Shown: piece after piece, positions 56,787-64,000 of the stretch | Position numbering within the stretch: position 1 is the stretch's first letter | Layout: every line of letters begins with the position of its first letter | Origin: Cherax quadricarinatus | Lineage: Eukaryota; Arthropoda; Malacostraca; Decapoda; Parastacidae | Direction: 5' to 3' | DNA length: 64,000 nucleotides | NCBI RefSeq assembly: GCF_038502225.1 | Contig: NC_091382.1 | Location: forward strand, 10,864,602-10,928,601 | The notes under the pieces: model-generated | Told to the model about the DNA's origin: nothing | Database searches by the model: none | Seen by the model: only the letters and a program-made list of their open reading frames with translations | Translations under genes and position numbers: made by a program

Positions 56787-58118
56787 TAAGAAATTGGATA
56801 GGAAGTGACAAACAATGTAAGAGGTTTCTGTGGAAATTACAGTTGGTGTCCCACAGGGAAGTGTCCTTGGCCCTCTTCTCTTTCTCCTATACATAAATGA
56901 CCTTCCAAATGCTTCGCAATTACTCAAACCCACACTATTTGCAGATGACACTACATACGTCTTCTCTCACCCGAGCCCAGTCACACTAGCCAATACTGTA
57001 AATACCGAATTACAGAAAATATCTACCTGGATGAGGACTAACAAACTTACACTAAACATTGACAAAACCTACTTCATTCAGTTTGGTAACAGAGCTACAG
57101 ATGTCCCTCTTAACATAATGATAAACGGATCACCTATCACAAAGCTAACAGAGGGAAAATTCTTAGGAATCCACCTTGATAATAGACTCAAATTTCATAC
57201 ACATATACAACAAATTTCTAAGAAAATTTCCAAGACTGTAGGCATACTATCGAAGATACGGTACTATGTTCCACAGTCAGCCCTCCTGGCCCTATATCAC
57301 TCTCTTATTTACCCCTATCTCACCTATGGAATTTGTGCATGGGGCTCAACAACAGTTAACCATCTCAGACCACTAATTACCCAACAAAAGGCTGCAGTTA
57401 GAATGATAACAAATTCTCACTACAGGCAGCACACTCCACCAATATTCAATACACTAAACCTACTCACCATACAAAACATCCATACTTATTACTGCACCTA
57501 TTACATACATAGAACACTTAACTCTGATATTAACCCTCCCCTCAAACATCTCCTTGCCAACCTCAACAGAACACATGACCATAACACAAGGCACAGATCA
57601 CTCTTTGATGTTCCTCGTGTTCATCTCACACTATGCAAAAACTCAATGCACATAAAAGGCCCTAAAATCTGGAATTCATTACCTGTAAATATAAAAGAAA
57701 CACTTCCTGTTTATAAATTCAAGTCTCTACTCAAAGATCACTTACTCACCCAAAACCAAATAAATACTGAATAACTGAACCTTATAAATTGTATATCTTA
57801 AATGTTTCTCACAATTATATCACATAAATGTTAAACCTAAAACCCAATCTAACTTTATTATTTTTTAAATACACTACCTAACAGAATCCTTCATATGACC
57901 TGTCTTTGTAATACTCACTTGTGCTTTATAGTAATCTGTTTACATTAATGTTTTATCACTGACTTCATCATTGCTTAATTAATCTTAAGTTAATTTTAAG
58001 CCAGCCCGTAATGCTATGCATAGTATAAGTGGCTTTGGCATACTGCTCTTATCTGTATTTTTTTGTACCTCTGTATGTGTGCACAAATTTATAATAAATA
58101 AATAAAATAAATAAAAAT
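56787..58118 (+). mobile_element. 5'-truncated LINE with AATAAATA tail
   Basis: RT frame (56830-57774), a 340-bp 3' untranslated part with GTGGCTTTGGCATACTGCTC, and a terminal AATAAATAAATAAAATAAAT tail at about 58090-58118. The first 40 bp are decayed (two stops before the frame). Confidence 0.85.
56830..57774 (+). CDS. reverse transcriptase C-terminal half, LINE
   Basis: 314 codons starting inside the palm: GVPQGSVLGPLLFLLYINDL (residues 6-25), PTLFADDTTYVFS (motif C, about residue 40), WMRTNKLTLNIDKTYFIQF, KFLGIHLDNRLKFHTHI, LYHSLIYPYLTYGICAWGST (thumb), then GPKIWNSLPVNIKE and FKSLLKDHLL at the C-terminus. Motif A and the fingers are missing, so it is a truncated fragment although the remaining frame is open. 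The methionine given is only the first in the frame. Clade uncertain; it differs clearly from both CR1 subfamilies here. Confidence 0.8.
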   Translation: MEITVGVPQGSVLGPLLFLLYINDLPNASQLLKPTLFADDTTYVFSHPSPVTLANTVNTELQKISTWMRTNKLTLNIDKTYFIQFGNRATDVPLNIMINGSPITKLTEGKFLGIHLDNRLKFHTHIQQISKKISKTVGILSKIRYYVPQSALLALYHSLIYPYLTYGICAWGSTTVNHLRPLITQQKAAVRMITNSHYRQHTPPIFNTLNLLTIQNIHTYYCTYYIHRTLNSDINPPLKHLLANLNRTHDHNTRHRSLFDVPRVHLTLCKNSMHIKGPKIWNSLPVNIKETLPVYKFKSLLKDHLLTQNQINTE

Positions 58119-58124
58119 GTGTAG

Positions 58125-58255
58125 ATTATAATCAAGGTTAGGTAAGGTTTGTCAGGAAACAGGATAAGTGTTTCCTGATGCGGGTCTTTAGTCATATGAT
58201 GATCCACAGCTGGAGCTTTTGGCCATGTGACCGAGGCTTTCCACTGGCTTACCAC
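58125..58255 (+). repeat. dispersed repeat 'D'
   Basis: GGTTTGTCAGGAAACAGGAT, GTGTTTCCTGATGCGGGTCT, TAGTCATATGATGATCC and GGAGCTTTTGGCCATGTGAC. Collinear with 60126-60290; a weaker relative lies at 63130-63180. The AGGAAAC/GTTTCCT segment is a short inverted repeat. 58260-58638 shows nothing I recognise. Confidence 0.7.
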
Positions 58256-58638
58256 TCCACCTCTTTAAAAATCATGAACACCTTTGAAAGAATACTCAAC
58301 TACCACAAACTGCTAAATTCTTAGCAATACAGTTGCTAAACGAAGTCTATTGCCAAACCACCCGTCAAGCTGAACTGTTATCACGGCATTGAATCTTTCC
58401 TCTCACCTGGCCTCTCCTTTCTCCTGACCTACTCTCGTTCCTGTCTATACAGTCCCCTTGCCTGGGATATATTAACGAGCACTGTCTGGCAGTCACAGCT
58501 GGTGATCAGACCTAAAGTTACCCCGGCGCTCGAGTTGCCAATCAAAATGGTTTGTTGGGAACAGATTACTACTATCGAGACCACCGATCTGAAGGCACCT
58601 CTGACAACCCTCACTGGTAGAATTACCGTCAAAATGTT

Positions 58639-58807
58639 AGGTGAATCTACACAGATGCAACTAATGTGACATAGTTATTGAGGCAACCTATCGTTCTCCA
58701 GGAGCCTTATCAAGCCGTTACCAACGGCTTGACAAAGCTCCTGAAAAAAGAAACGTTGCCACAGTCAAGTGTCACATTAAATGTTGCGTCTGTGTACGTT
58801 TACCTAA
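58639..58807. mobile_element. decayed inverted pair related to hammerhead elements
   Basis: The left arm GTTAGGTGAATCTACACAGA... and the right arm ...GTCTGTGTACGTTTACCTAAC are inverted. The centre is CAAGCCGTTACCAACGGCTTG-like. Each arm has CTTGA(C/T)AA(A/G)GCTCCTG and a GAAACGTTGCC or degraded equivalent, which looks like the TTGATAA subfamily. Ribozyme stems are no longer convincing. Confidence 0.45.
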
Positions 58808-58815
58808 CACAACCT

Positions 58816-59008
58816 CGGCTGTAGCAACTGCTACACCTAGCTGTAGCAACTGCTACACCTAGCTGTAGCAACTGCTACACCTAGCTGTAGCAACTGCTAC
58901 ACCTAGCTGTAGCAACTGCTACACCTAGCTGTAGCAACTGCTACACCTAGCTGTAGCAACTGCTACACCTAGCTGTAGCAACTGCTACAACTAGCTGTAG
59001 CAGCTACT
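58816..59008. repeat. 22-bp tandem array of hairpins
   Basis: About nine copies of a 22-bp unit; each contains TGTAGCAACTGCTACA, a 7-bp perfect inverted repeat around AC, separated by CCTAGC. Confidence 0.9.
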
Positions 59009-59240
59009 ACACCACCACTAGTGACCAACCCAATACTGATGCAACATCTCTCTCTCTCCCTGAGAGCCGTGAGAGTGAGTTTATAACCGGATTGGTCCTG
59101 AGAGAAAACGAAGATTGCAACTACCTATTAAAATTCATGATCAAACCTGGAACCCAGTGCGTGAGTCGACCATCTCTTACATACAATAAAAACATTAAAG
59201 GTTCGCTACTTTAAAACAAATATGATTTGACCAGGCCACA

Positions 59241-59545
59241 CGGTGCCACGTGGCCTGGTGGCTAAACCTCTCGCTTCACACAGCGAGGGTTTGGGTTCGA
59301 TTCCCAGAGAGGGTAGAAACATAGGGCGTGCTTCTTTACACCGGTTGTCTATGTTCACCCATCAGTAAAACAGGTACCTGGGTGTTAGTGGACTGGTGTG
59401 GGTCGCATCCTGGGACAAAACTAACCTAATTTGCGGGAAATGCTCAGCGTAACAAAGGACTTTCTATACAGAAGTATGTCACTGATGTCAGCTATGGTCT
59501 GTATACCTTGTACATGTACTTATAGTAAACATATTACTGTTGTAG
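59241..59545 (+). mobile_element. tRNA-derived SINE, second subfamily
   Basis: Head: TGGCCTGGTGGCTAAACC (A box), an anticodon arm CTCGC-TTCACACA-GCGAG (five perfect pairs, CAC), and GGGTTCGATTCCC (B box). Body CAGGTACCTGGGTGTTAGTG. A 3' part different from the 11096 copy: GCTCAGCGTAACAAAGGAC and TATGTCACTGATGTCAGC. Confidence 0.85.
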
Positions 59546-59774
59546 GAGTAGTTTCAATATAAAGTGTAATAATTTATGTATTTAGCTTATACGCACCACT
59601 CCAGGTGATTACATACCTGAAATAACTAACATAGCCTAGCAATTTACCATGGATACAAGGAGCATCACTGCATCCACTCGTTGATTGGTAAATGGGGTTT
59701 AAAACTGCTTAATAACATATATATCGTAAATTTATATAATGTATTTATACTTTTTTTTTGTCAGTGAATAACTC

Positions 59775-59865
59775 ACACTGACGACTCACTCGCCATGGGT
59801 TCTAACCCCCACCCGTTCCGTGGTTTGTTTGCAATCGTGGGATTACGATTTCGTGAGTCATGAAC
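59775..59865 (+). mobile_element. tRNA-SINE 'V' fragment
   Basis: ATGGGTTCTAACCCCCACCC, CCGTTCCGTGGTTTGTTTGC and TTACGATTTCGTGAGTCA. Neighbouring 59546-59774 and 59866-60125 are AT-rich with no other recognised feature. Confidence 0.6.
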
Positions 59866-60125
59866 TATGGCACAAAACAAATATATAAAAAAGTAATTTA
59901 TATAATCTTAAGACCTCATTAAGATCATTTGTCTTCTAAATATTGAGTTACCTTTAGCCTATGTGAATTTTGCACGTGTTGATGTTTAATATTCTTGTCA
60001 AGTCTCGACCTCTCGCTGGTGAATGGCAGAGTTAATGAGATAGGCTTCTCGCCTCACAGCTTGACATTCTTGTTATAATAACCTGCCTGCTTAGCTTTCA
60101 ACATGCTTCGTGAACCACTAGTCCT

Positions 60126-60290
60126 GTTAAGGTTAAGTAAGATTCGTCAGGAAACAGGACGAGTGTTTCCTGACGCGGGTCTTAGTCATATGATAACCCG
60201 TCACTGGAGCTTTTGGCCATCTGATCGAAGCCTTCCAATGGCTTACCAGTCCACAGCTTTAAAAATCAAGGCTATAATTATAACCTTGCT
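60126..60290 (+). repeat. dispersed repeat 'D'
   Basis: Collinear with 58125-58255: TCGTCAGGAAACAGGACGAG, TTTCCTGACGCGGGTCTTAG and GGAGCTTTTGGCCATCTGAT. Confidence 0.7.
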
Positions 60291-60309
60291 TATTAGTATT
60301 TAAATCTAT

Positions 60310-60568
60310 GTTGAAAACAGTATAAAATACCGACAAGTTGATGAGCAAGACGTGCAGATGTTGAAACGTTTCGCCTACACAGTAGGCTGAGTTCTCTACC
60401 AGGCTGAGGGACTGACCACCTCAATACTATTTCTCCAAGGTTGATGGACTGATTACATCATCTTTTCACTATTACACCTACTACCTTTGTATGTGACTGA
60501 AGAAGTCTATGTAAGCAAAGCGTCTCAACAATAAAGATACCCAATTGTTGCACATGTGTCTTACTCAG
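60310..60568. mobile_element. decayed head-to-head hammerhead elements (CTGAAGA subfamily)
   Basis: The left part, on minus, ends with CTTGTCGGTATTTTATACTG and keeps CCTACTGTGTAGGCGAAACG (stem II and box 2) but has CTCA instead of box 1. The right part, on +, has CTGAAGA at 60497 but AAAGCGTC instead of GAAACGTC. It is followed by AATAAAGATACCCAATTG and CACATGTGTCTTACTC. Confidence 0.65.
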
Positions 60569-60571
60569 TAT

Positions 60572-60690
60572 TAAAGTTTCCTATGCGGTACTGTGTCAAA
60601 ACTCTCCTTACAGCCCAAGAAAATGCAATCTACCCACTCTTCTCCAGTCTTCTGTTACGTTGTCGTGGAACTCCTGTAAGTTTGTGACAG
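60572..60690 (-). pseudogene. CR1-like RT palm fragment
   Basis: Minus strand: pieces like NLQEFHDNVTEDW and ESFDTVPHRKL correspond to NLLEFYDKITEV and KAFDTVPQKRL of the CR1-like protein at 42510-43766; two frames are needed. 60691-60970 has no recognised feature. Confidence 0.55.
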
Positions 60691-60984
60691 GATTTTCTAC
60701 GAGGCTCTACTAGCAATAATTCCTCTCATGCATTATACTGCTACACCTATTTATGAATATAATTTAAGGATAAAATGTATTTAATGAGAATGATGAATGA
60801 TGAGTTTCAAACGATAAAGACTTCAATATAATGAACTGATAACACTCAACCCATCAACTAACCAATCATCTTCTCTACCGCAGAATACATACACTCCAGC
60901 CCCCATCTTCGCTGAACCTCAAGCAGAGTGTTAAATTAGTCTTTCAGTAAGGGTCGGATATAAGGAGGTAAATTGAAAGAGGAT

Positions 60985-61425
60985 GTCCACCACACATCAG
61001 GGGTCACTACACATCAGGGGCCACCATACACATCTGGGACCCCCGCACATCAAAGGCCCAGATACATAAGGGATCCCCATGCATATCAGTTGCCCCCCTT
61101 GCGGGAGGGTTCCCAAACATCAAGGGCCCCCATACATACCAAGGGGGGCCCTCATAAATCACGGGTCACCACACATCAGGGTCCCCATACACATCAAGGA
61201 CTCCAATACATCAATAGGGTCCCCCACACATCAGGGAGCCCCACAAACATAAGGGTTCCCATACATCAGAGCCCCCCGACACTAAAGACCCCTCTCACAT
61301 CAAGGGCCTCCCACTCAAGGTCACCACACACGAGGGTTCCCACACATCATCGGTACCCACATATAAGGTGTCTCCCCCACCAGGTGTCCCCCCACCAGGT
61401 GTCCCCCCCACCAGGTGTCCCCCAC
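60985..61425. repeat. degenerate CA/C-rich minisatellite
   Basis: Repeats of the type CACACATCAGGGGTCACC with a period near 20 bp, strongly diverged, ending in four CCACCAGGTGTCCCC units. The 188-codon + frame across it is unconvincing. Confidence 0.6.
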
Positions 61426-61429
61426 AACA

Positions 61430-61695
61430 TCTACAAAATAAAGATACCCAGATGTCGCACCTGTGTCTTAACCAGCAACTTGTCAGTGTTACACATGTGT
61501 CTTAACCAGCAACTTGTCAGTGTTACACATGTGTCTTAACCAGCAACTTGTCAGTGTTACACATGTGTCTTAACCAGCAACTTGTCAGTGTTACACATGT
61601 GTCTTAACCAGCAACTTGTCAGTGTTACACATGTGTCTTAACCAGCAACTTGTCAGTGTTACACATGTGTCTTAACCAACCACTTGTCAGTGTTA
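61430..61695. repeat. 34-bp array derived from hammerhead-element 3' end
   Basis: The first unit is preceded by AAAATAAAGATACCCAGATG and CGCACCTGTGTCTTA, the end of the hammerhead family. The segment CATGTGTCTTAACCAGCAAC, then TTGTCAGTGTTACA is then repeated about seven times. Confidence 0.8.
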
Positions 61696-61773
61696 GAAAC
61701 AGTGATACCAATCCTGCTGAGCAAAATACATCAGTGTGGAAGGTACGAAGCCGTTCGGAAGAGTCATTCACAA

Positions 61774-61823
61774 TTATCATTATTATAATCATAAATAAGC
61801 GCTAAACCCATCAGAGTCAAGAT
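61774..61823 (-). mobile_element. 50-bp truncated SINE/LINE tail with 10-bp target duplication
   Basis: TCATTCACAA is repeated at 61764-61773 and 61824-61833. On minus the insert reads ...GATGGGTTTAGCGCTTATTT then GATTATAATAATGATAA. It interrupts a copy of the GAAGCCG dispersed repeat. Confidence 0.75.
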
Positions 61824-61934
61824 TCATTCACAAGTTACTGCATGTAGACCAATATCCCATTTTCTCCAATAAAAATTGGTAAATCAGCACCTACGCATCA
61901 AAGCCTATTTTAACTTTCCTTACACACACAACCC

Positions 61935-62056
61935 GCACATAGGAGACAGAAGCTTACGACGACGTTTCGCTCCGACTTGGACTTTGTAAGTGGTCCAAGT
62001 TGGACCGAAACGTTATCGAAAATTTCTCTCGTCTATGTGCGAGTTATTTGTGTATT
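61935..62056. mobile_element. inverted element with GAAACGT motif
   Basis: Two inverted arms meet near 61986: the left, on minus, has AAGTCGGAGCGAAACGTCG and CCTATGTGCGGGTTG; the right has AAGTTGGACCGAAACGTTAT and TCTATGTGCGAGTTATTTG. GGTCCAAGTTGGACC forms a good hairpin before GAAACGTT, as stem II would, but I find no box 1, so I do not call a ribozyme. Confidence 0.5.
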
Positions 62057-62603
62057 GTTCCAGTCACGGTATTGTTCCAGTCACGGTATTGTTCCAGTCA
62101 CGATATTGTTCCAGTCACGGTATTGTTCCAGTCACGGTATTGTTCCAGTCACGGTATTGTTCCAGTCACGGTATTGTTCCAGTCACGGTATTGTTCCAGT
62201 CACGGTATTGTTCCAGTCACGGTATTGTTCCAGTCACGGTATTGTTCCAGTCACGATATTGTTCCAGTCACGGTATTGTTCCAGTCACGGTATTGTTCCA
62301 GTCACGGTATTGTTCCAGTCACGGTATTGTTCCAGTCACGGTATTGTTCCAGTCACGGTATTGTTCCAGTCACGGTATTGTTCCAGTCACGGTATTGTTC
62401 CAGTCACGGTATTGTTCCAGTCACGGTATTGTTCCAGTCACGGTATTGTTCCAGTCACGGTATTGTTCCAGTCACGGTATTGTTCCAGTCACAGTATTGT
62501 TCCAGTCACGGTATTGTTCCAGTCACGGTATTGTTCCAGTCACGGTATTGTTCCAGTCACGGTATTGTTCCAGTCACGATATTGTTCCAGTCACAGTATT
62601 GTG
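62057..62603. repeat. 17-bp tandem array derived from the adjacent element
   Basis: About 32 copies of ATTGTTCCAGTCACGGT. A single-copy version follows the same GTTATT(C/T)GTGTATTG context at 52425-52460. All three + frames are open (17-aa peptide period), an artefact. 62620-62930 is AT-rich with no feature. Confidence 0.95.
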
Positions 62604-62931
62604 GCTATTCTTTCTGTATGCCAGGTTTATATGCTGTTATGTGACCCGTTGTTCAGTCTCCACCACGGTCGTCAGGTTCAATTCCTTTAGTCTTACCTCA
62701 TAACCCTTCACTCTGGGATCAGTCCCGTTGCTTACCTTTGAACTTTCTCCAGTTTTTTTTAGATTAAATCTATAAATCTTTATATGAGATACATTATTGT
62801 ACAATATTTAAGTCATTTAGAAAAAAATATAATTAAGTTTTCACACGTAAAATCATTCCATACTTAATAAAATTATAAAAATTTTGCCTACACATTTTAA
62901 TAACATTCTAAGTAAGGTATACTTGTGTTGA

Positions 62932-62975
62932 AAGTGTGAAGCCGATCGAAAGAGGCATTCTCAAGTTACTGATTG
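62932..62975. repeat. GAAGCCG dispersed repeat fragment
   Basis: GTGTGAAGCCGATCGAAAGA then GGCATTCTCAAGTTACTG, matching the motif at 2834-2876 and 61738-61773. Confidence 0.5.
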
Positions 62976-63077
62976 GAAGCCACTGAGTTATTTATATGTA
63001 TATTGCAAAATTGGCACTTAACACATTTGATTTTATTTAATAATTACTCGATGACTGACTGATTCAGAAACCAGTGT

Positions 63078-63128
63078 AGGGTCAGGTCAGGTCAGGTCAG
63101 GTCAGGTCAGGTCATGTCATGTCAGGTC
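63078..63128. repeat. (GGTCA)n microsatellite
   Basis: About nine GGTCA steps, two with T for G, followed by a weak copy of repeat 'D' (GGGGAAACAGGACAAAGTTT, CCTGATGTGGG) to about 63180. Confidence 0.85.
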
Positions 63129-63252
63129 AGGCTTGTGGGGAAACAGGACAAAGTTTCCTGATGTGGGCAAAGTGATGACTTCAGATCCTCAGGTTGTGAG
63201 AAGCGTTGTCGCCAGGTTACTACCTGCTGTGTAGCCTGGCTACGTAGCCTGA

Positions 63253-63280
63253 CTGTTGGCTAGCAGCTGCTAGCCAACAG
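63253..63280. other. 28-bp perfect palindrome
   Basis: Two 14-base arms, CTGTTGGCTAGCAG and CTGCTAGCCAACAG, with no spacer. A shorter GTAGCC/GGCTAC inverted repeat lies just before it. Confidence 0.8.
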
Positions 63281-63387
63281 CCTCATCCTTTAAGTACCAC
63301 TATCACGAAGGAGATAGAGGATTATCCACTCAAGTGATCCTACAACCCTAGATTAATTCAAGTTGACCATCCTCCTCGTTGGGTATA

Positions 63388-64000
63388 CAGTAGTACCCCC
63401 ATATCCGCTGGGGATACCTTCCAGTGTCCTGCTGTGGATACCGAAACCGCGGATAGTAACAAACCCTATATAAACCATACCCCGGCTGGGATTGAACCCG
63501 CGGTCAGAGAGTCTCAAAACTCCAGCCCGTCACGTTAGCCACTAGACCAGCTAGCCACAATAAGATTCGTCCAACTAGGTATATTTCTACACCATAGGAA
63601 GGTTAGCACAGGCACCACTGTGACCACAAATGCAAGTTTTTACAGACGAATCTCCAGCTAGCGTGGCCGTGACTAACTCTAGCTTCACCGCGGGTTCAAT
63701 CCCAGCCGGGGTATGGTTTGTTTGCAATCGTGTCATTACGATTTCGTGAGTCAAACCCTATATATAAGTCCGATACATACCTATTATCAAGTTTAATTGA
63801 TAAATTATGCACAATAAGTGGAGAATTATCACCTTTTTTACTAATGGGAAGCACTTCAGGCTTCTCTTAGGCTTTGAAAAAGCTGTCAGTTTTCCTACTT
63901 TCACACTTTCGGGCCATTGTTATGCAAAATCAAGAGATATTTTTGGGCCACAGCAAAAAGTGGATAACTAAAACCGTGGCTACCGAATCAGTGGATACTG
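63388..64000 (-). mobile_element. Tigger/pogo-like non-autonomous DNA transposon
   Basis: The left terminus CAGTAGTACCCCCATATCCG, preceded by TA (63386-63387), and the right terminus, on minus CAGTATCCACTGATTCGG, with repeated GGTATCCACGG/CCGCGGAT-type segments, resemble Tigger-group termini (Tc1/mariner superfamily). From 63917 downward on minus, a frame MARKCESRKTDSFFKA then stop looks like the start of a Tigger transposase. The rest of the transposase is missing. The right end coincides with the window end, so the flanking TA cannot be checked. A SINE dimer is inserted at 63473-63752. Confidence 0.6.
63473..63752. mobile_element. inverted tRNA-SINE 'V' dimer with 12-bp target duplication
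   Basis: AAACCCTATATA is repeated at 63461-63472 and 63753-63764. Inside, a minus-oriented SINE (to about 63570) and a plus-oriented SINE (from about 63655) share a perfect 29-bp inverted repeat, 63475-63503 against 63688-63716, covering the B-box region GGGTTCAATCCCAGCCGGGG. The whole 280-bp unit was inserted as one piece. Confidence 0.8.

Noticed and set aside
60973..61539. 188-codon frame
   Set aside because: It covers a degenerate CA/C-rich repeat and the start of the 34-bp array; the composition follows the repeat.
61966..62010. Hammerhead ribozyme in the CCAAGTTGGACCGAAACGTT element
   Set aside because: A stem-II-like hairpin and GAAACGTT are present, but no CTGANGA or paired variant lies in front of it.

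Overview
The window looks like accessory, repeat-saturated chromatin of a large animal genome. A decapod crustacean, probably crayfish-like, fits best. That call is inference: it rests on the mix of CR1-, RTE-, Jockey- and I-like LINEs, on tRNA-derived SINEs and on dispersed repeats that I associate with decapod sequences, not on any host gene. I found no convincing host protein-coding gene, no true tRNA or rRNA gene and nothing prokaryotic. By my tally of the arrays listed, roughly half of the 64 kb is tandem repeat. Most of the rest is transposable-element (TE) debris. The very long open frames inside the arrays are artefacts of stop-free units.

Layout. 1-1.9 kb: 18-bp satellite. 2-4.7 kb: SINEs and a decayed LINE reverse transcriptase (RT). 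4.7-9.1 kb: GT-rich minisatellite. 9.5-11.8 kb: CR1 and Jockey fragments and tRNA-SINEs. 12.1-14.7 kb: three arrays back to back. 15-17 kb: RTE pseudogene and a terminal-inverted-repeat (TIR) element. 17.4-21.4 kb: two arrays beside hammerhead-bearing elements. 21.9-24.6 kb: SINE, hammerhead element and an I-like LINE with an array inside its coding region. 24.9-28.7 kb: a CR1 copy whose frame is broken only by a 640-bp hammerhead element, then a TIR element and more hammerhead elements. 29.2-32.7 kb: an RTE pseudogene split by a hAT-like insertion that carries a 45-bp array. 32.7-36.8 kb: degenerate array with a SINE inside. 36.8-38.6 kb: LINE pseudogene. 39.6-41.6 kb: 25-bp array. 42.1-47 kb: CR1-like copies around a 20-bp array. 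47.3-56.8 kb: a hammerhead inverted pair, then 51-, 70- and 23-bp arrays. 56.8-58.1 kb: LINE RT. 58.1-64 kb: mixed TE fragments, small arrays and a Tigger-like element carrying a SINE dimer.

The most interesting system is a family of small insertions carrying a minimal type I hammerhead ribozyme. The core is CTGANGA (or TTGATAA), a stem II hairpin and GAAACGT(C/T), closed by a short stem I whose two strands covary between copies. These elements occur as inverted (head-to-head) pairs. Three have clear 13-14 bp target-site duplications (TSDs), and they have an AATAAAG hexamer just after the ribozyme. This matches what is known of Penelope-like retroelements and animal retrozymes. I could not confirm activity or novelty.

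How the parts interact: LINEs supply machinery and SINE tails (a GTTTAGCGCTT tail followed by AAT repeats is shared by SINEs and LINEs). Several minisatellites can be traced to a single-copy segment of a neighbouring TE (44-bp, 45-bp, 34-bp and 17-bp arrays), so the window shows satellites arising from TE sequence.
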